9,917 nucleotides of DNA from Aquisalimonas sp. (GTDB taxonomy: Bacteria; Pseudomonadota; Gammaproteobacteria; Nitrococcales; Aquisalimonadaceae), in assembly GCA_007127625.1 (NCBI GenBank), contig SKYZ01000319.1, positions 1 to 9,917 on the forward strand. The letters run 5' to 3'. Numbering within the stretch: the stretch's first letter is position 1; every line of letters begins with the position of its first letter. The position numbers were made by a program, and so were the translations under genes. The notes beneath the pieces were generated by a model that saw nothing but the letters and a program-made list of their open reading frames with translations, was not told where the DNA came from and made no database searches. Below are positions 6,101-9,917 of the stretch, piece after piece.

Positions 6101-7837
6101 ATGAGCGAGTTGCGTGCTGTTGACGAAGTGCAAGCGGCGGGCACGGATCAGGCACGCGCGGACCGCGCCTGGCTCGCCGAGCGGGCGCGGGCGGCCGGCC
6201 TCGGACCGACACTGACGGTTATTGCCGGGACGGCCGCCGGGTGGGCGGTGATTCCGCAGGCCGGTCTGCTCGCCTGGCTGGTCCATGCGGTCGCCGTGGA
6301 GGGCGCCGGGCTGGCAGAGGTGGCTGGCCTGCTGGCCATGCTCCTCCTGGTGGTCCTGTTCCGCTCCGGGGCCGTGGCGGTACAGGAATGGAGCGCCGCA
6401 GAGACCGCGTACCGGGTGCACTGCCACACCCGCGAGCGGCTCTATGATCGTCTGCTCGGCCTCGGCCCTGCCGGTCTGGGCGACCGGGCCACCGGTGCCC
6501 TGGCCACGGCATTGCTGGAGCAGGTCACCGCCCTGGGACCCTTCGCGGCGCGTTACCGTCCGCAGCTGGTGCTCACCGTGATGGTGCCACTGGCCATCCT
6601 GATCACCGTGTTCATGCTTGACTGGCTGGCCGCCCTGCTGCTGTTGTTCGCGGCACCGCTGATTCCCGCTTTCATGGCCATTGTCGGCATGGGGGCCGAA
6701 GCCGTGAGTCGAAGCCAGCACGAGGCGCTGGCCCGACTGGGCGGGTATTTCCTGGACCGGCTACAGGGCCTGGACCTGTTGCGCCACCTGGGGCGTGCCG
6801 AGGACGAGGCGACGACTCTGGCGGCGGTGGGTGAGGAGTACCGCCGCCGGACCATGGCGGTACTGCGGGTCGCCTTTCTCTCCTCGGCGGTGCTGGAGTT
6901 CTTCAGCTCCGTGGCCATTGCCATGGTGGCGGTGTACATCGGCATGGGCCTGCTGGGCTACGTGACCTTCGGGCCGGCGCCGGAGCTGACCCTGTTCACC
7001 GGGTTGTTCGTGCTGCTTCTGGCGCCGGAATTTTTCCAGCCGCTACGTCAGCTGGCGCAGCACTACCATGACCGGGCCGCCGCCCTGGGCGCGGCCGCCG
7101 AGCTTCGCCCGCTGGACGAGGCACCTTCACCCATGCCTGCCGGCGGCACCACCGTACCGCCGGCGCGGCCTCCCCGCCTAGGCCTGTCCGGTGTGACACT
7201 CAGGGGCGATGACGGCAAACCGATCCTCGCCGACATCGATCTGGACATCGCGCCTGGCGAAGCAGTGCTTGTCACCGGGCCCTCGGGTAGCGGCAAGACA
7301 TCCCTGCTGGAGGTGGTGGCCGGCTTTCGGGACGTTGATGGTGGTGTCGTCCGTATCAACGGGGAGCCGCTGCCCGAGCTGGATCTGGCCGCATGGCAAC
7401 AGCGCCTGGCCTGGCTGGCACAGACGCCGTACCTGTTCCCCGGCCGCATCCTCGACAATCTGGCGCCCAGCGGGAGCGTGACCCCGGATGCCGCCGCCAC
7501 GGCCCTGGATCGCGCAGGTGCCGCCGCCTTCGTGCAGCAGCGCCCGGAACAACTGGAAACGGAGCTGGGTGAGCGTGGCCAGGGGCTCTCCGGGGGCGAA
7601 GGCCAGCGCCTGGCCCTGGCCCGGGCACTGCTGCGGGGCGCCCCGCTGGTGCTGGTGGATGAACCCACGGCCAGCCTGGATCCGGACACCGCGGAACAGG
7701 TCAGCCGGGCCCTGCAGGCCGAGAACCGGCGCGGCGCCACCGTCATCATCGCCAGCCACGCGGGGGACATGTTCCCCTGGGTTACACGGACCGTCCAGCT
7801 GCGCCACGGCCGTCTCACCGGGGACACCCATGGGTGA
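6101..7837 (+). CDS. cydD: CydD, half of the ABC transporter for cytochrome bd assembly
   Basis: A 578-residue ABC exporter half with a membrane domain (about 35-310, roughly six helices) followed by an ATPase domain (about 358-578). The ATPase has Walker A GPSGSGKTS (393-401), a Q-loop in LAQTPYLFPG (Gln441), signature LSGGE (496-500), Walker B LVLVDEP (516-522) and H-loop His553, so it looks catalytically complete. CydDC is needed to make active bd oxidase. It was first reported to export cysteine and glutathione, and newer structural work supports a role with haem. CydD rather than CydC is assigned from the gene order after cydAB and from the different membrane domain of the next protein. 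GAGG (6093-6096) overlaps the cydB stop and serves as ribosome binding site. Confidence 0.92.
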   Translation: MSELRAVDEVQAAGTDQARADRAWLAERARAAGLGPTLTVIAGTAAGWAVIPQAGLLAWLVHAVAVEGAGLAEVAGLLAMLLLVVLFRSGAVAVQEWSAAETAYRVHCHTRERLYDRLLGLGPAGLGDRATGALATALLEQVTALGPFAARYRPQLVLTVMVPLAILITVFMLDWLAALLLLFAAPLIPAFMAIVGMGAEAVSRSQHEALARLGGYFLDRLQGLDLLRHLGRAEDEATTLAAVGEEYRRRTMAVLRVAFLSSAVLEFFSSVAIAMVAVYIGMGLLGYVTFGPAPELTLFTGLFVLLLAPEFFQPLRQLAQHYHDRAAALGAAAELRPLDEAPSPMPAGGTTVPPARPPRLGLSGVTLRGDDGKPILADIDLDIAPGEAVLVTGPSGSGKTSLLEVVAGFRDVDGGVVRINGEPLPELDLAAWQQRLAWLAQTPYLFPGRILDNLAPSGSVTPDAAATALDRAGAAAFVQQRPEQLETELGERGQGLSGGEGQRLALARALLRGAPLVLVDEPTASLDPDTAEQVSRALQAENRRGATVIIASHAGDMFPWVTRTVQLRHGRLTGDTHG

Positions 7838-9488
7838 ACTCCGGGCCCTGATGCGGCTGCACTGGCCACGCTGGCCCTGGCTGCTGGCCGGCGGGTTGCT
7901 GATGCTGGCCGCCGTTCTGGCGGGTTTCGGACTGCTGGCCCTCTCCGGCTGGTTCATCACCGCCACCGGACTGGCGGGTCTGGCGGGCACTGCCCTGGAC
8001 ATCTACCGTCCCGGGGCCGGCATTCGTTTTTTTGCCGTAGGGCGCGCAGTGACCCGCTACGGTGAACGTCTGGTCACCCACGAGGCGGTGCTGCGCCTCC
8101 TGGCCGACCTGCGGTTGCGGGTGTTCCGCGGGATCATGGGTCTGAGCCTCCCGCGCCTGGCGGCCTTGCGCAGCGGCGACACCCTCAGTCGGCTCACCGC
8201 CGATGTGGACGCCCTGGATCAGTTCTATCTGCGCATTCTGGCCCCGGTGGCCACTGCCCTGCTCGGACTCACCGTTGCCGGCATCGTCCTGGCGCTGTTC
8301 GCCCCGGCGGCGGCACTGGCGGTCATCGCCTGCATTCTCGTGGCTGCACTGGTGACGGCCTGGATCAGTGGTCGCATGGCCCGTGGTCCGGGCCGGGAAG
8401 TGGTGCAACAGGGTAGCCGCGTGCGGGAACAGGCGGTGACGTCCCTGGAGAGCCTGGCGGAGCTGCGCATCTACGGGGCCGACACTCTGGCATCCCGGCG
8501 GTTTCGCAGCCTCGCCGCGACCTACGAGGGCAACCAGCGGGCCCTGGCACGCATGGCCGGCCTGACCCAGGCGACGGGGACACTGGCCACGCTGCTGGCC
8601 TTGTGGACCGCGGCCGTGCTCATGGTTCCCCTGGTACGTGCCGACGCCCTGTCGGGCCCCGGGTTCGCCCTGGTCCTGCTGGGCACCCTAGCCCTCATGG
8701 AACTGCTGGTGCCTCTGCCGCTGGCCGCCCAGGCACTCCCACGCACCCTGCGCGCGGCGCGCCGGATCCTGAGCGTCACGCCGGAGCATCCCGGCGATAC
8801 GGGGCATCGGGCAGCGCCCGGGGACGGTACGCTGGTGCTCGAGCGTGTCGCGTTCACCGCGACCACCGGGGCGGGACGGCTGTTCACCCGCGTGGACCTG
8901 CGCGTCACCCCCGGCGACCGCATCGCCGTGTCCGGCCCCAGCGGCGCCGGCAAGAGCACACTGATCAGCCTGGCCATTGGCGCACAGGCACCGGATGGCG
9001 GTCAGGTGCTGCTTGGCGGAGACCCGGTGGCACACCTGCGCCCGGAGGACGCCGGCCTGCGGGCTGCCTGGCTGCCTCAACGCACCATGGTTTTCGCCGC
9101 CACCGTCGCCGAGAACCTGCTGATGGCAGCCCCCGGGACCACCGACGACGCACTCTGGACGGCATTGCACGCCGTCGCCCTGGACACGACGGTTGCCAGG
9201 CTCCCGGAGGGATTGGAGACACCCGTTGGCGCCGCGGGTCGGGCCCTCTCCGGCGGCGAGGCCCGCCGCCTGTGCCTTGCACGGACGCTGCTGCAGCCGG
9301 CACCGATACTGCTGCTGGACGAGCCCACCCGCGGTCTGGACGACAGTACGGCCAGGGACGTGCTGAACCGTCTCGGCAGAGCGGCCGGGAATCGCGCCGT
9401 CCTGATGGTGACCCATGATCCGGATCTGCTGCCCGCCGGCTTCACCCGTTACACCCTGTCCCGGGGGCGCCTTCACCCGGTGGTTTGA
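7830..9488 (+). CDS. cydC: CydC, second half of the ABC transporter for cytochrome bd assembly
   Basis: A 552-residue ABC exporter half that pairs with CydD. The membrane domain shows CydC-like blocks LLALSGWFITATGLAG (35-50) and TRYGERLVTHEAVLRLLADL (75-94). The ATPase has Walker A GPSGAGKST (369-377), signature LSGGE (473-477), Walker B ILLLDEP (493-499) and H-loop His529. The ATG at 7830 lies inside the end of cydD, overlapping by 8 bp, which suggests translational coupling and equal amounts of the two halves. The frame stays open far upstream of 7830, but that part is the shadow of cydD and shows no CydC homology. The stop codon is part of a promoter-like sequence for the next gene. Confidence 0.93.
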   Translation: MGELRALMRLHWPRWPWLLAGGLLMLAAVLAGFGLLALSGWFITATGLAGLAGTALDIYRPGAGIRFFAVGRAVTRYGERLVTHEAVLRLLADLRLRVFRGIMGLSLPRLAALRSGDTLSRLTADVDALDQFYLRILAPVATALLGLTVAGIVLALFAPAAALAVIACILVAALVTAWISGRMARGPGREVVQQGSRVREQAVTSLESLAELRIYGADTLASRRFRSLAATYEGNQRALARMAGLTQATGTLATLLALWTAAVLMVPLVRADALSGPGFALVLLGTLALMELLVPLPLAAQALPRTLRAARRILSVTPEHPGDTGHRAAPGDGTLVLERVAFTATTGAGRLFTRVDLRVTPGDRIAVSGPSGAGKSTLISLAIGAQAPDGGQVLLGGDPVAHLRPEDAGLRAAWLPQRTMVFAATVAENLLMAAPGTTDDALWTALHAVALDTTVARLPEGLETPVGAAGRALSGGEARRLCLARTLLQPAPILLLDEPTRGLDDSTARDVLNRLGRAAGNRAVLMVTHDPDLLPAGFTRYTLSRGRLHPVV

Positions 9489-9494
9489 TATACT
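9486..9494 (+). promoter_or_regulatory. Extended -10 promoter candidate for speE, overlapping the cydC stop codon
   Basis: TGATATACT fits the TGn-TATAAT extended -10 pattern with one mismatch in the hexamer (TATACT, 9489-9494); its first three bases are the cydC stop codon. No good -35 hexamer is seen 16-18 bases upstream, which is acceptable for extended -10 promoters. Transcription would begin near 9501, about 50 bases before the speE start. Confidence 0.5.
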
Positions 9495-9496
9495 CC

Positions 9497-9536
9497 CGCG
9501 CTCTTGGTGTCCTGTTACCCAAGTTCACGGAGCGCG
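9497..9536. repeat. Inverted repeat in the speE leader
   Basis: CGCGCTC (9497-9503) and GAGCGCG (9530-9536) are exact reverse complements 26 bases apart. TTGG (9504-9507) and CCAA (9519-9522) could extend the stem with a bulge. It spans the predicted transcription start and ends 2 bases before the Shine-Dalgarno. It could be an operator, or a leader hairpin in read-through transcripts from cydC. Confidence 0.35.
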
Positions 9537-9552
9537 AGCAGGAGGAACATCG

Positions 9553-9917
9553 GTGTCCAGTGAAGCACCCGGCGCCCCCGAGTACATCACCCGCGGCCAG
9601 GAGATCATCGAGGATCTCTATTCGGACTACCAGCACATCGTTATCGCCCACGATCCGGACTACGGGTACGTCCTGTACCTGGACGATGACATGCAGATCG
9701 CGGAGTCGGACGCCGCCTATCACCGGGCGGTCACCGACCCCATTATCCAGGCCGGCCTCATGGGCCGCGTTCTGATCCTCGGCGGTGGTGACGGTGGTGT
9801 GCTCAAGGCAGCGGTGCATGGCGGCGCCACAGAGGCCACCCTGGTGGATATCGACGCCAAGGTCGTCGAGCTCGCCAGGACGTACTTGCCGGGCCTTTGC
9901 GAGGACGCCTTCGATGC
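9553..9917 (+). CDS. speE: Spermidine synthase-like aminopropyltransferase, 3' truncated by window edge
   Basis: The N-terminal 121 residues of a polyamine aminopropyltransferase, a cytoplasmic enzyme that moves the aminopropyl group of decarboxylated S-adenosylmethionine onto an amine such as putrescine. Family marks are YQHIVI (27-32), GYVLYLDDDMQ (38-48), the nucleotide-binding GGGDGG (77-82) and the acidic VDID (98-101) that ends the next strand. The usual active-site loop DEFxYHE of SpeE is changed to DAAYHR (53-58), so substrate preference is uncertain. The GTG start at 9553 is supported by AGGAGG (9540-9545), 7 bases upstream; no ATG is available nearby. The gene is 64 bp after cydC and seems to have its own promoter, so it is probably not part of the respiratory operon. 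The C-terminal half with the remaining catalytic residues is outside the window. Confidence 0.85.
   Translation, partial: MSSEAPGAPEYITRGQEIIEDLYSDYQHIVIAHDPDYGYVLYLDDDMQIAESDAAYHRAVTDPIIQAGLMGRVLILGGGDGGVLKAAVHGGATEATLVDIDAKVVELARTYLPGLCEDAFD

Noticed and set aside
4943..6721. Long open frame on the - strand (592 codons) opposite cydA, cydB and cydD
   Set aside because: It lies opposite three clear genes, and its translation is rich in His, Gln, Gly and Arg with no recognisable domain, as expected from a high-GC antisense shadow.
1..9917. Mobile elements, CRISPR arrays, tRNA or rRNA genes
   Set aside because: No transposase or integrase frames, no regularly spaced repeats, and no structural RNA gene could be recognised anywhere in the window.

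Overview
The window is high-GC, gene-dense bacterial DNA with every convincing gene on the + strand. The protein families (CydAB quinol oxidases of the short-Q-loop, cyanide-insensitive type, CydDC, a Tat-exported sulfide:quinone oxidoreductase, a SpeE-like aminopropyltransferase) suggest a Gammaproteobacterium, perhaps a halophilic or sulfur-oxidising lineage. The taxon is inference only; there is no rRNA or other marker to settle it.

Layout. (1) 1-887: the 3' part of a first cydB; its start, and probably a partner cydA, lie upstream of the window. (2) 922-1737: a membrane protein joining an Lgt-like N-terminal membrane domain to a periplasmic TlpA-type thioredoxin with WCPPC. (3) 1738-1859: a short intergenic region with two small hairpins and a perfect 9-bp inverted repeat just upstream of the next gene. 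(4) 1860-3588: a two-gene unit, a Tat-exported sulfide:quinone oxidoreductase (sqr) followed by a small three-helix membrane protein of unknown function. (5) 3589-3668: an intercistronic region with a perfect 9-bp hairpin. (6) 3669-9488: a compact cydA-cydB-cydD-cydC operon, with gaps of 5 and 6 bp and then an 8-bp overlap. (7) 9489-9552: an extended -10 promoter candidate and an inverted repeat. (8) 9553-9917: the 5' part of a speE-like gene cut by the window end.

How the genes fit together. The genes form a respiratory island centred on the quinone pool. SQR would oxidise sulfide (periplasmic side, judging from the Tat signal) and pass electrons to quinone. The bd-type oxidases would oxidise quinol with oxygen; bd oxidases are known to tolerate sulfide and cyanide better than haem-copper oxidases. 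CydDC is the ABC transporter needed to assemble bd oxidases. The TlpA-like protein may handle thiol or disulfide chemistry in the periplasm. The most unusual points are the pairing of sqr with a small unknown membrane protein, two paralogous cydB genes about 5 kb apart on either side of sqr, a Glu-to-Asp change in CydA at the position of the haem b595 ligand, and an Lgt-like domain that lacks the Lgt catalytic histidine.
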